Shown piece by piece: positions 7,446-13,957 of a stretch of DNA of 22,125 nt. Each line of letters opens with the position of its first letter. Within the stretch, counting starts at the first letter, position 1. The notes beneath the pieces are model-generated. The model worked only from the letters and a program-made list of their open reading frames with translations, was not told the origin of the DNA and did not search any database. The translations under genes and the position numbers were made by a program. Source of the DNA: Lachnospiraceae bacterium (GTDB lineage Bacteria; Bacillota_A; Clostridia; Lachnospirales; Lachnospiraceae); contig SFGN01000043.1 in NCBI GenBank assembly GCA_004556565.1, forward strand, positions 1 to 22,125. The letters run 5' to 3'.

Positions 7446-7739
7446 TTTTTTCCCTTATCTTCATATGTAAAATTTATAACCAATTGTACATTAATAGCCT
7501 CCTTTAGTAATCCCCCGCCCATATTGGACATTTTGTTTTTTTGTTTAGACTCAATTAGTTACAACATTCATATGTTTAGTTCCTTTATCCTGTGCCCTGT
7601 TCCGGCATATGTGCCCATATCCTAGGTTATTCAGGATAATCGCTTCCTTTTCGTCCTGCCCGGCGTTCACTGGTGTTTACGGCAGGGAACTTAACCACCG
7701 GACGGGTGGAAACATGTGGATTTGTGTGTGGCTGGAGGT
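7446..7739. other. Intergenic region upstream of the OLD-associated unit
   Basis: No long gene is present. On the minus strand an excellent ribosome site AAAGGAGG (7498-7505) precedes a 5-codon frame MYNWL-stop (7491-7474), a possible leader peptide or leftover start. The 16-mer TTAGTTACAACATTCA at 7555-7570 recurs at 8992-9007 in the same orientation. The promoter of the minus-strand unit must lie here, but I could not pick convincing boxes. Confidence 0.4.
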
Positions 7740-7771
7740 TTAATGCTAATGTACGCGTACACTAGCATTAA
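7740..7771. repeat. 32-bp palindrome, copy 1 (downstream of the 160-aa gene)
   Basis: Fifteen of 16 pairs match around the centre GTACGCGTAC. The outer arms read TTAATGCTA and TAGCATTAA. An almost identical palindrome lies at 8281-8312, so the two bracket the gene at 7783-8265. The shared core is TAATGTACGCGTACATTA. Confidence 0.85.
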
Positions 7772-7782
7772 TGGGGAGGGAG

Positions 7783-8265
7783 TTAACTCTCTTTTATTCT
7801 GGATGCCTTGATTCCCTCCTGATACAGACGCTTTACCCGTTCAATTTCGTCCAGCGTTGCCGCCCAGTGCTGTCTTGCCGCATGACGATATCTGGCAGCC
7901 ATTTTTTCCACGGCCTCCAGGGTGCTGTCGTTGCTGCGGTGCTGCCGCTCCTTATCCCCGAATAATTCCACAATCAGCCACTGGCTCCCCGTTCTGCCAA
8001 ACAACGCATTGCACAACCGTTTAACGGCCAGCGGTGTTAAATCCGGGTCAGGGTCATATGCTATGGTGGCAAAAATAAACCGCAGCATTTCCGAGGTTTT
8101 GTAACGCTTCACCGCTGCCGCCAGACGTGCGCCACGTTGCGGGGCTTCCCAGCGTTCATCGCTGTATCTGGTCAGTTCTGAAAGGAAATCCCTTTCAAGA
8201 TTTTCAGCGGTGTAACATCTGCCACCGAGAAACATACGCATAGCTTCTCTGGTTTTGTCTCTCAT
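7783..8265 (-). CDS. Unrecognised 160-aa protein bracketed by palindromes
   Basis: The protein is soluble, rich in Arg and Ala, and predicted mostly helical (MRDKTREAMRMFLGGRCYTA at the start, long charged helices such as EAVEKMAARYRHAARQHW towards the end). I recognise no catalytic motif or family. The ATG lies 15 bases from a 32-bp palindrome on its upstream side, where an operator overlapping a promoter would be expected, and a sister palindrome lies 11 bases after its stop. This suggests autoregulation or a self-contained cassette. Its GC content is visibly higher than that of the AT-rich OLD-associated genes next to it, in line with a separate origin. Confidence 0.65.
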   Translation of the reverse strand: MRDKTREAMRMFLGGRCYTAENLERDFLSELTRYSDERWEAPQRGARLAAAVKRYKTSEMLRFIFATIAYDPDPDLTPLAVKRLCNALFGRTGSQWLIVELFGDKERQHRSNDSTLEAVEKMAARYRHAARQHWAATLDEIERVKRLYQEGIKASRIKES

Positions 8266-8280
8266 GTATTATTCTCTGGA

Positions 8281-8312
8281 TTAATGCTAATGTATGCGTA
8301 CATTAGCTTTAA
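8281..8312. repeat. 32-bp palindrome, copy 2 (upstream operator candidate)
   Basis: Fourteen of 16 pairs match around GTATGCGTAC. The sequence is nearly identical to 7740-7771. It lies 15 bases upstream of the ATG at 8265 on the minus strand and is well placed to be a repressor-binding site for that gene. Confidence 0.85.
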
Positions 8313-8418
8313 GCCGTATCAATAGAAACAAATATCATGGTTCGTAGAACCTCCATACAGCGAACTTTTGCAGAAACTGAGCGGGGGTATCAGGGATTCC
8401 CCCCCCTGAGCGCGTCGT

Positions 8419-8655
8419 TTATACACGGAATTTATTACGTGCATACATCGCTGTCGTGCCCTGTATTTCAGAAACACTCTTCGGGACAGACACAAACGTG
8501 TCTTTCCGTGTGCCATTGTGTGTGAAGGGCTGATTCAGTCCGCTGCCTCTTGCGCGACTTTCCCTGCCCTGTCGTTCATTCATCATGGACAAAAATGCAT
8601 TATCGGAAAAAATGTCCAAAATTTTTTTGTGATCAGAATTTTTGTTGTCGGACAC
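8419..8655 (-). CDS. Hypothetical 78-aa protein
   Basis: I do not recognise this protein. The frame reads DNKNSDHKKILDIFSDNAFL at the start and continues through a basic, serine-rich middle to NKFRV before TAA. I chose the GTG at 8655 because GGAG lies seven bases upstream; an ATG at 8685 in the same frame has no well-placed ribosome site. Hydrophilic composition, a clear helix near the N-terminus and normal amino-acid use suggest a real gene, possibly the N-terminal part of a DNA-binding or partition accessory protein that has lost its tail. The run of eight C just beyond the stop (8400-8407) is a plausible slippage or truncation point. Confidence 0.4.
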   Translation of the reverse strand: MSDNKNSDHKKILDIFSDNAFLSMMNERQGRESRARGSGLNQPFTHNGTRKDTFVSVPKSVSEIQGTTAMYARNKFRV

Positions 8656-8745
8656 ACCTTTGCTCCAAGTCATAATTGCTGACACATCCCCAAAAAACAG
8701 GAGCGGAGATTTAAAAATTGAGTCACTTACCCCGCCAACATTTTC

Positions 8746-8868
8746 CAGATTTCACGTAGCGCACCACCGCTACTGCATCCATCAACAAAAAATGACGTTT
8801 TTTTAATTACTTTGTATGCTGCAACTTACTGAAAAAACGGGATTCATGATAATGTCGGTAACGGCATC
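8746..8868 (+). repeat. Diverged 123-bp direct repeat, copy 2 (toxin-cassette leader)
   Basis: Colinear with 2854-2976 over the full length at about 80% identity by hand. It ends inside the start of a DinQ-like frame. The two copies are in the same orientation and enclose 5.8 kb that includes the intact toxin gene, the OLD-associated unit and the palindrome-bracketed gene. Confidence 0.75.
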
Positions 8869-8931
8869 GTTCTGGGGGCGCTAATCTCGCTTCTTGAACT
8901 GATTCGCTACCTTCTCCAGTTGATGGGCTGA
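8842..8931 (+). pseudogene. DinQ-like toxin frame without a normal start codon
   Basis: The frame ending at TGA 8929-8931 encodes GIVLGALISLLELIRYLLQL, which closely parallels IVLGALIALLELIRFLLQLL of E. coli DinQ. It has no ATG, GTG or TTG: the frame is closed by TGA at 8830-8832, and ATT at 8842 occupies the position of the ATG in the gene at 3480. Two ATGs at 8846 and 8852 are in another frame that stops at TAA 8882. One extra base near 8864 would join MIMSVTA to the DinQ-like part, giving 28 aa. It is therefore either a frameshifted relic or a toxin using a rare ATT start. The terminator at 8948 and the upstream leader are intact. Confidence 0.5.
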
Positions 8932-8947
8932 TGGCGGAGACGTAACT

Positions 8948-8977
8948 AAGGCCGGGGGCTAACCACCACCGGCCTTT
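8948..8977 (+). terminator. Terminator after DinQ-like cassette at 8842
   Basis: The 8-bp stem AAGGCCGG / CCGGCCTT is followed by TTTAAT. The preceding GACGTAACTAAGG is shared in outline with the region before the terminator at 3597. The remainder up to 9086 holds the 16-mer TTAGTTACAACATTCA (8992-9007), also found at 7555, and no gene. Confidence 0.8.
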
Positions 8978-9086
8978 AATAAAATCATATTTTAGTTACA
9001 ACATTCAAATGCATTAACTAAACACCACACACCCAACCTCCTGAGTTAATATCCTGCCTTTCAGATATATTAGCCCCCCACCCCCT

Positions 9087-9731
9087 CTACTTACTGGATT
9101 TTTGCCCGGTTTTACGTTTTAGCGCACTGCTTATTGTGCCACGGCTGCACCCTAGCACTTTCTGTACCTGTGTCCAGGAGCTACCGCTTTCTATCAACCT
9201 GATAATTGCATCATGTCTGGCTTGATTAGGTTTACGCCCTTTATATTTACCGTCTTTCCTTGCTTTCTCTATCCCTTGTTTCTGGCGTTCCCGACGTTGT
9301 TCATAGTCCCTTCTGGCAACTGCGGCCAGCATATCCAGCAGCATATCGTTAATGGCTGCAAACAACCGGCTGTCAAACTCACTCATACCAGAATTAATCC
9401 ATGTCGTCGGCACATTCACCGCCATAACCCGAATGTCTTTCTGCCGGATCATTTTCTTCAACGTATTCCAGTCTTCCCCTGACAGTCGGGAAAGTCTGTC
9501 CACATCCTCGATAAGCAAAATGTCATTTTGCTGGCAATCTCTCAGAAGACGGAAGAGTTCCGGGCGGTCAAGACGGGAGCCGGATTCATTCTCAATATAA
9601 TAGCTGCAAATGATCAGGCCTCTTTCCCTGGCAAAAGCCTCGATAGTTTCCAGGGCACGCGAAGCATCCTGTTCTGCTGTTGAAGCTCTCAGATAAGCGC
9701 GGACAAAGTTTGTTGGTGCATTTGAAGTCAT
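9087..9731 (-). CDS. Serine recombinase (resolvase/invertase family)
   Basis: The protein is 214 aa, a normal length for a small serine resolvase. The catalytic N-terminal domain shows AYLRASTAEQDASRA with the nucleophilic serine, then RLDRPELFRLLRD and LLIEDVDRLSRL with the conserved arginines. The C-terminal part (about 165-205) is a helix-turn-helix: RHDAIIRLIESGSSWTQVQK followed by LGCSRGTISSALKRK. Enzymes of this type resolve plasmid multimers or cointegrates at a res site. It is transcribed away from the parA locus, and the 230 bases upstream of its start before the partition repeats are the likely res site. No transposase is adjacent, so a plasmid-maintenance role is more likely than a transposon remnant. 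Confidence 0.9.
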   Translation of the reverse strand: MTSNAPTNFVRAYLRASTAEQDASRALETIEAFARERGLIICSYYIENESGSRLDRPELFRLLRDCQQNDILLIEDVDRLSRLSGEDWNTLKKMIRQKDIRVMAVNVPTTWINSGMSEFDSRLFAAINDMLLDMLAAVARRDYEQRRERQKQGIEKARKDGKYKGRKPNQARHDAIIRLIESGSSWTQVQKVLGCSRGTISSALKRKTGQKSSK

Positions 9732-9877
9732 ATTAGAGAACCAGTTCGCATAAGGTCACACAACTATACCCAAAATGAACCAGAAAGTGGATCGACAGGA
9801 AAGGCACACTCTAAAAGAACCAGAAAACAGACCTCTGGTCATAAAGTGACAATGTCACATGGAAATTTACAACATAA

Positions 9878-10098
9878 AGATGATGTAAAGACAAGTGCTG
9901 ATTTATCATATAAAGACACTGTAAAGACACACTAATCTTTACAATATAAAGACAACATAAATACATAATTGTCTTTATTTGTGCTTTACATGGTAAATCC
10001 TATGCAATATAAAGACACTGTAAAGACAAAATCATCTTTACGGAAAACACATAATGTAAAGACAAGACGATCTTTACATAATCTTTACATCGTAAAGA
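9878..10098. repeat. Centromere-like array of TAAAGAC repeats upstream of parA
   Basis: About a dozen copies of a short motif, TAAAGACA or its complement TGTCTTTA / ATCTTTAC, lie in both orientations, often as ATATAAAGACACTGTAAAGA pairs. The array ends at the parA ribosome site, and a smaller cluster is repeated between parA and its partner gene at 10794-10829. Such AT-rich iterated sites are bound by ribbon-helix-helix partition proteins, which also repress the operon. The stretch 9732-9877 may hold the resolvase res site; it includes GTGAC-AAT-GTCAC at 9847-9859. Confidence 0.8.
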
Positions 10099-10111
10099 GA
10101 GGAATTCTCAA

Positions 10112-10774
10112 ATGGGTAAAATCTTGCTTGTCGTATCAGATAAGGGTGGTGTAGGAAAAAGTACCTACGTGGCTAACACAGGCTCAATGCTGGTCAATAA
10201 AGGTAAGTCGGTAATTATCCTCAAGACAGATAAAAACCACGATCTGTTGAGCTGGAACGAAAAGCGGACAGATAACGGCTTACTCACTATCCCGGTTCAC
10301 GCAGCTTACGGAAACGTCAGCAATGAAATTAAGCGACTTAGTAAGCTGTGTGAAGTCCTCATTGTCGATTGCCCCGGCCACGACAGCCAGGAGTTCCGTA
10401 GCGCCCTGACAGTATCAGATATCGTGGTAACACTGGTTAAGCCGTCCTCTGATTTCGAAAGCGAAACACTGACCAGTGTTACAGAGAAAATCCGCACCGC
10501 TCAGAAAGCTAACGCAGCCCTGGAACCGTGGGTGCTGTTCACCAGAATCAACTCAGCAAAACCCCGCCACAGAAAAGCGGCCATTGATCTGGATAAATTA
10601 CTGCGGTCGGACAACATCTGGATTCAACCTCTTAAAACCCGGATATCCGAGCTGGATGTGTATGAAAGCGCCTGTAATGAAGGGGCAGGGGTACATGACG
10701 TTAGCCGGGCATCAAGCCTTTCAACAGCGAAAGCACAGATTGAACTAGTAGCGCAGGAAATTGGAATTTTATAG
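10112..10774 (+). CDS. parA: ParA-type partition ATPase
   Basis: The protein is 220 aa, the size of short ParA/ParF-type ATPases that lack an N-terminal DNA-binding domain. The deviant Walker A KGGVGKST is at residues 11-18, with its signature lysine, and Walker B is VLIVDCPG. It drives plasmid segregation together with a centromere-binding protein. The ATG follows AGAGGAA at a good distance. The upstream repeats at 9878-10098 are the likely centromere and operator, and the small gene at 10872 the likely centromere-binding partner. The locus fits the type Ib layout: repeats, short ParA, then a small RHH protein. Confidence 0.93.
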   Translation: MGKILLVVSDKGGVGKSTYVANTGSMLVNKGKSVIILKTDKNHDLLSWNEKRTDNGLLTIPVHAAYGNVSNEIKRLSKLCEVLIVDCPGHDSQEFRSALTVSDIVVTLVKPSSDFESETLTSVTEKIRTAQKANAALEPWVLFTRINSAKPRHRKAAIDLDKLLRSDNIWIQPLKTRISELDVYESACNEGAGVHDVSRASSLSTAKAQIELVAQEIGIL

Positions 10775-10793
10775 TAATATCAATACCATCTAT

Positions 10794-10829
10794 AAATCTT
10801 TACATTGTAAAGACAATATAAAGACAGTA
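10794..10829. repeat. Second cluster of partition repeats
   Basis: The sequence ATCTTTACATTGTAAAGACA followed by ATATAAAGACAG repeats the motif of the upstream array between parA and the RHH gene. It is probably an additional binding site or an operator for the downstream gene. Confidence 0.7.
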
Positions 10830-10871
10830 TGATATTTACTATTAATGCATACCGTACAAGGGGAAATTGTC

Positions 10872-11153
10872 ATGGCTTTAAAACTAAACCGTCCGAACAT
10901 CGATGAATCTCAGCAACCAGCAACAAACGCAGAAACCGCGCGTTTTATCTCCGGCGCTACCAGAGCGCCTGTAGTGGGTAAACCAAAGTTGATGAACTTC
11001 AGACTTTCAGCCCATTTTGAGGACATACTGGAAGCTGAAGCTATCAGAACAGGGCAGAGCAAAACAACCGTTCTCAAAGCAGCGCTGGCGATGTACAACA
11101 GCCAGGATGAAAACATAAAGAATCACTGGTTACTGGAATCGGCAAAATTCTAA
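10872..11153 (+). CDS. ParG-like ribbon-helix-helix partition protein
   Basis: The protein is 93 aa from the ATG at 10872, chosen because AAGGGG lies eight bases upstream; an in-frame ATG at 10845 has no such site. The N-terminal 45 residues are flexible and polar. The C-terminal part KLMNFRLSAHFEDILEAEAI followed by RTGQSKTTVLKAALAMY is a ribbon-helix-helix: one beta strand for DNA contact and two helices. This mobile tail plus RHH plan is that of ParG-type centromere-binding proteins, which bind the repeats, stimulate the ParA ATPase and repress the operon. Its position right after parA, with a repeat cluster just upstream, supports this. Confidence 0.8.
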   Translation: MALKLNRPNIDESQQPATNAETARFISGATRAPVVGKPKLMNFRLSAHFEDILEAEAIRTGQSKTTVLKAALAMYNSQDENIKNHWLLESAKF

Positions 11154-11177
11154 CCATAGAAGTATGGATGATTATCT

Positions 11178-12155
11178 ATGAGATATTTAACCGAATTAAT
11201 CTGTCAACTCTACAGGTTGACAGATCACCATAAACTGACCGCTGCAACGTTTAAAAATCTTGCTGATATTAAGTTAGTTGAACCTACAGCGGATGCAGAC
11301 ACCATATTGCAGCTTGAAAATATATTTAGCGAATACTCACTAAGATATATTGACAGGGATCTGGCTGAAATTCTGAGTAACATAATAACTACAGATAAAA
11401 ACCACTCTCTGGATTTTGATTTTAACAAGATACAGTCTCTGACTGCCTCGAAAAGTTTCGGTTGTGGATGGAACAAAGTAATAAATGGTAGTTGGTTCAA
11501 AAACCTTTATTCATGGGGGGAAGGGATGTATCCCGCCAAAAACCTGAAAGCTGAAAACATTTCAGACTGGGAGGATAATATATGGCACATTGAGCATGAA
11601 GGTTTCAACCCTCGCGATCCTATTAATGTTAAATATTACTCTTGGCTTGACCGATATGTAGCTTTAAACAGTGGTGGTTCACATCATGCAGCAATGGTTG
11701 TATATCAATCTGTCAGAGACAAATTAGAGTATAAAAGAGAAGCGGTTATTGAACAACTGAGCATAAATTCAAACACCGTTGAAATACTTGGCCAGAACTA
11801 CTATTCATTCATATTCCAGATAAAACACCCTAGTAATAAGACAGAAAATTATACATCAGAATATGAATTTACAGATGCTTTAAAAGACTTTGGACAAAAT
11901 AGGCATACCACACTTAAACCTGTTAATTACGTTTCTAACATAAAATTAGCATTTATTCCCAAAGATGCTTTAAAAACAAACAGCGAGACATTCCGCAACT
12001 GGTTTTATTCTGCAATTAGCTACGGGAAAATAATATCACTCCCTGATTATCTGAAAAATCCAGCACATTATCATACATATCATTACTCACATGAACTAGA
12101 CTCGATAACACTTGGCAACCCAAGCAGAAAATATAAACTGAGAGGAGATTCTTAG
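11178..12155 (+). CDS. Unrecognised 325-aa plasmid protein
   Basis: The protein appears soluble, with no signal peptide or membrane segment and no motif I can assign. Notable stretches are FGCGWNKVINGSWFKNLYSW in the middle, SGGSHHAAMVVYQSV and a late YHTYHYSHELDS. The Cys/His/Trp-rich centre suggests a folded domain rather than a random frame. It starts 24 bases after the ParG-like gene and may be cotranscribed with the partition operon, although its ribosome site is weak. Its stop codon overlaps the stop of the convergent gene at 12152 by four bases, leaving no room for a terminator. I think a DUF of plasmid proteins covers it, but I cannot confirm which. Confidence 0.75.
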   Translation: MRYLTELICQLYRLTDHHKLTAATFKNLADIKLVEPTADADTILQLENIFSEYSLRYIDRDLAEILSNIITTDKNHSLDFDFNKIQSLTASKSFGCGWNKVINGSWFKNLYSWGEGMYPAKNLKAENISDWEDNIWHIEHEGFNPRDPINVKYYSWLDRYVALNSGGSHHAAMVVYQSVRDKLEYKREAVIEQLSINSNTVEILGQNYYSFIFQIKHPSNKTENYTSEYEFTDALKDFGQNRHTTLKPVNYVSNIKLAFIPKDALKTNSETFRNWFYSAISYGKIISLPDYLKNPAHYHTYHYSHELDSITLGNPSRKYKLRGDS

Positions 12156-12508
12156 CTTTTATATAAAAAACCAATGTTATCATTTGTCAGAAGATCGGCG
12201 AGGGTAGTACATTCAAGAACCACAATATTTGTTCCTTCCAACAAACTGGCATCAGGTATCTTATCGAAGCTGATAATCATCATTGGCTTGCGTTGTGTTA
12301 AATCAAAGATTACTAATGGAAGTATTACACTGTTAATTAATTCAAACTCTTTAAAGAAAGCATCAGTGCCATACTCACTGGCTGGAAAAAGAATCTCACT
12401 TAATCTCACACTATAAAAAACATGGTAGTTTTCTTTAAGGTTATCCTTTAAAATATTAACAGCCTTCGCATATTTATCAGTAATAAATTCTCTCACCTGA
12501 TATTTCAT
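12152..12508 (-). CDS. DUF2726-like small protein behind a duplicated oriT
   Basis: The protein is 118 aa from the ATG at 12508, which has GGAG seven bases upstream. The pattern YHVFYSVRLSEILFPASEYG, then LINSVILPLVIFDLTQRKP and MMIISFD, resembles the DUF2726 fold (restriction-endonuclease-like). The acidic residues usually expected there (an Asp before the FVL-type strand and a Glu before the last Asp) appear as Leu and Ser, so nuclease activity is doubtful. The leader, ribosome site and first codon are a copy of the relaxosome gene leader at 18994, so this gene is joined to a duplicated oriT promoter. It overlaps the end of the convergent 325-aa gene. The family call is by eye and tentative. 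Confidence 0.6.
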   Translation of the reverse strand: MKYQVREFITDKYAKAVNILKDNLKENYHVFYSVRLSEILFPASEYGTDAFFKEFELINSVILPLVIFDLTQRKPMMIISFDKIPDASLLEGTNIVVLECTTLADLLTNDNIGFLYKS

Positions 12509-12612
12509 AAAATTCTCCGACAAGAACCGACTGTAGGTCACCGGGCAAACGTTGCGGAATGGCGTCAGAGACGTCATTTTGCGGTGTTTGCCCTATCCTG
12601 CATCGCAGTGAA
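12506..12612 (+). other. Second oriT copy, inverted relative to the oriT at 18.9 kb
   Basis: These 107 bases are the reverse complement of 18890-18996 with four mismatches (about 96% identity). The copy keeps the nick motif TATCCTG^C, with the cut predicted between 12600 and 12601 on the plus strand, and the large imperfect inverted repeat beside it. It also keeps the relaxosome-gene leader down to the ATG, which here starts the 118-aa gene. It should be recognisable to the relaxase if that protein acts on the main oriT. Confidence 0.8.
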
Positions 12613-12647
12613 AAGGCAGGGGCTGGCATAACGACTAAGTAGCGTCA

Positions 12648-13091
12648 TTACTGGCTCGTCTCGCTGCTGTTCTCTGTGCTTTCGCCCGCAGGTTCGGGAA
12701 CCAGTAACTTGTGCCAGGGCATGGTTTTGTTGAGCAGCTCCATCAGCGGTTCAGCCAACAGACCAAAAATCCAGGTTGCCGTAATCACCGGTATAGTCAG
12801 ATTTTGTGGCGTCCATAACTGGTGATCGAGATGATACCAGGTTATGACACACAGAATGCCACCCAGCCAGAACACAGCCCATTTAAACGCGCCAAGAATG
12901 GCTAACACAAAAACAGAGATAAAATGTAAAACACTGGCGACCAGAAGACGAAGATAAAACCAGGTCCATCCAAGCCACTTAACAAAAGTGCTCCCTGTTT
13001 TCACCGCAAAACGTTTCTTACGTTCTCTGGCGATTTCTTCCCTGAATTTACCGCGTTCGTCCCCTTGGGGGAATTGATAGATTTTAGCCAT
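12648..13091 (-). CDS. Membrane protein of the rep operon, function unknown
   Basis: The protein is 147 aa. A basic cytoplasmic N-terminus (GKFREEIARERKKRFAVK) is followed by about three hydrophobic segments: LGWTWFYLRLLVASVLHFIS, FVLAILGAFKWAVFWLGGIL, and PVITATWIFGLLAEPLMELL. The tail is polar and acidic. It begins three bases after the stop of the upstream initiator-like gene on the same strand, so it is almost certainly co-translated with it. I do not recognise the family. A membrane protein at the end of a replication operon could concern copy control, entry exclusion or anchoring, but nothing in the sequence decides this. Confidence 0.75.
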   Translation of the reverse strand: MAKIYQFPQGDERGKFREEIARERKKRFAVKTGSTFVKWLGWTWFYLRLLVASVLHFISVFVLAILGAFKWAVFWLGGILCVITWYHLDHQLWTPQNLTIPVITATWIFGLLAEPLMELLNKTMPWHKLLVPEPAGESTENSSETSQ

Positions 13092-13094
13092 GAG

Positions 13095-13937
13095 TTACCT
13101 CATTTCGATCTCAAAACGGACTTTGCTGACTCTTCTACCCTGCCTTTCAGCATTAACACATTTAATGTTTTTAACATCTGTCCTTTCTGTTATTTCATCA
13201 ATAGCTATATTGATTCCATCTCTTTTAAAGAAAGAAAACTTTTGATTTTGAATATAACCTATTTCTTTCTTAAGTTCATCTACACCTATAGTGAAAGATT
13301 TAAGATGGCTAAATTTTATCAGTTGATATAAAGGCCATGAGTATCTTCCTTGAAGAGACAAAGCAGATTTTAGAGGAAGCTCGGTAACCTGATATTTACG
13401 GGCGTCTATCGCTGTAATATAATTTATCGTCTTAGACGAAAACATAACACGAAGCAATCCCTCATTCGAAATATAGTCACAATGTGTAATTAATTTTTTA
13501 TTTCTTGAAAAGATATCTGCTGCATCCTTCATTTGCTTATATGCGACAGAACGATCAACACCAACAAATTCTGCATACTTATCAGCCCGGATCAATAGCG
13601 ACTTATCCGATTCAAGTTTATTTTCAAAGTAATAATATAAACAAATAAAAAAGACCCTTCTTGCCGAAAATGACAGTTCATTAACTAACAGATTTAATCC
13701 GCTATTATATCTAATGATTTTATCGTAGTTAACATGCCTCATAGTAGATGAAAAAAGAGAAGGACAAGATTTAGTAGCTAAAGCTCCTGATCCTGTCTTT
13801 CTTCTTATATGAAGAGCCTCATTTATTTCTAGTACATCCAATAAGGTTCCATCTTCCCATCCGGTATTTTCTATCATACTGGCAGGAATGATAATTACTG
13901 CCGCACCACCTTGTTTATGTAATTTTATTTGCTCCAT
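13095..13937 (-). CDS. Rep_3-type initiator paralogue with an AbrB/MazE-like N-terminus
   Basis: The protein is 280 aa. Residues about 1-50 have the swapped-hairpin AbrB/MazE pattern: KLHKQGGAAVIIIPASMI, then GWEDGTLLDVLEINEALHI. The remainder aligns with the initiator encoded just upstream: ELSFSARRVFF with LPLSARRILF, YAEFVGVDRSVAYKQMK with YAFIADIDVTGAYRQLK, CDYISNEGLLRVMF with CDYVESEGYIDIAF, and GRRVSKVRF with ARRASKLRF. It is therefore a winged-helix Rep_3 paralogue with an added DNA-binding module. It starts 20 bases after the upstream stop, behind AAAGGT, and is 3 bases from the next gene. It might be a second initiator, a regulator competing for iterons or operator, or a copy-number modulator. 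Confidence 0.8.
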   Translation of the reverse strand: MEQIKLHKQGGAAVIIIPASMIENTGWEDGTLLDVLEINEALHIRRKTGSGALATKSCPSLFSSTMRHVNYDKIIRYNSGLNLLVNELSFSARRVFFICLYYYFENKLESDKSLLIRADKYAEFVGVDRSVAYKQMKDAADIFSRNKKLITHCDYISNEGLLRVMFSSKTINYITAIDARKYQVTELPLKSALSLQGRYSWPLYQLIKFSHLKSFTIGVDELKKEIGYIQNQKFSFFKRDGINIAIDEITERTDVKNIKCVNAERQGRRVSKVRFEIEMR

Positions 13938-13957
13938 AGTGTATTTACCTTTATATA

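Noticed and set aside
9087..9731. Resolvase as part of a Tn3-type transposon
   Set aside because: No transposase gene or terminal inverted repeats are seen, and it is divergent from the partition locus; plasmid multimer resolution is simpler.
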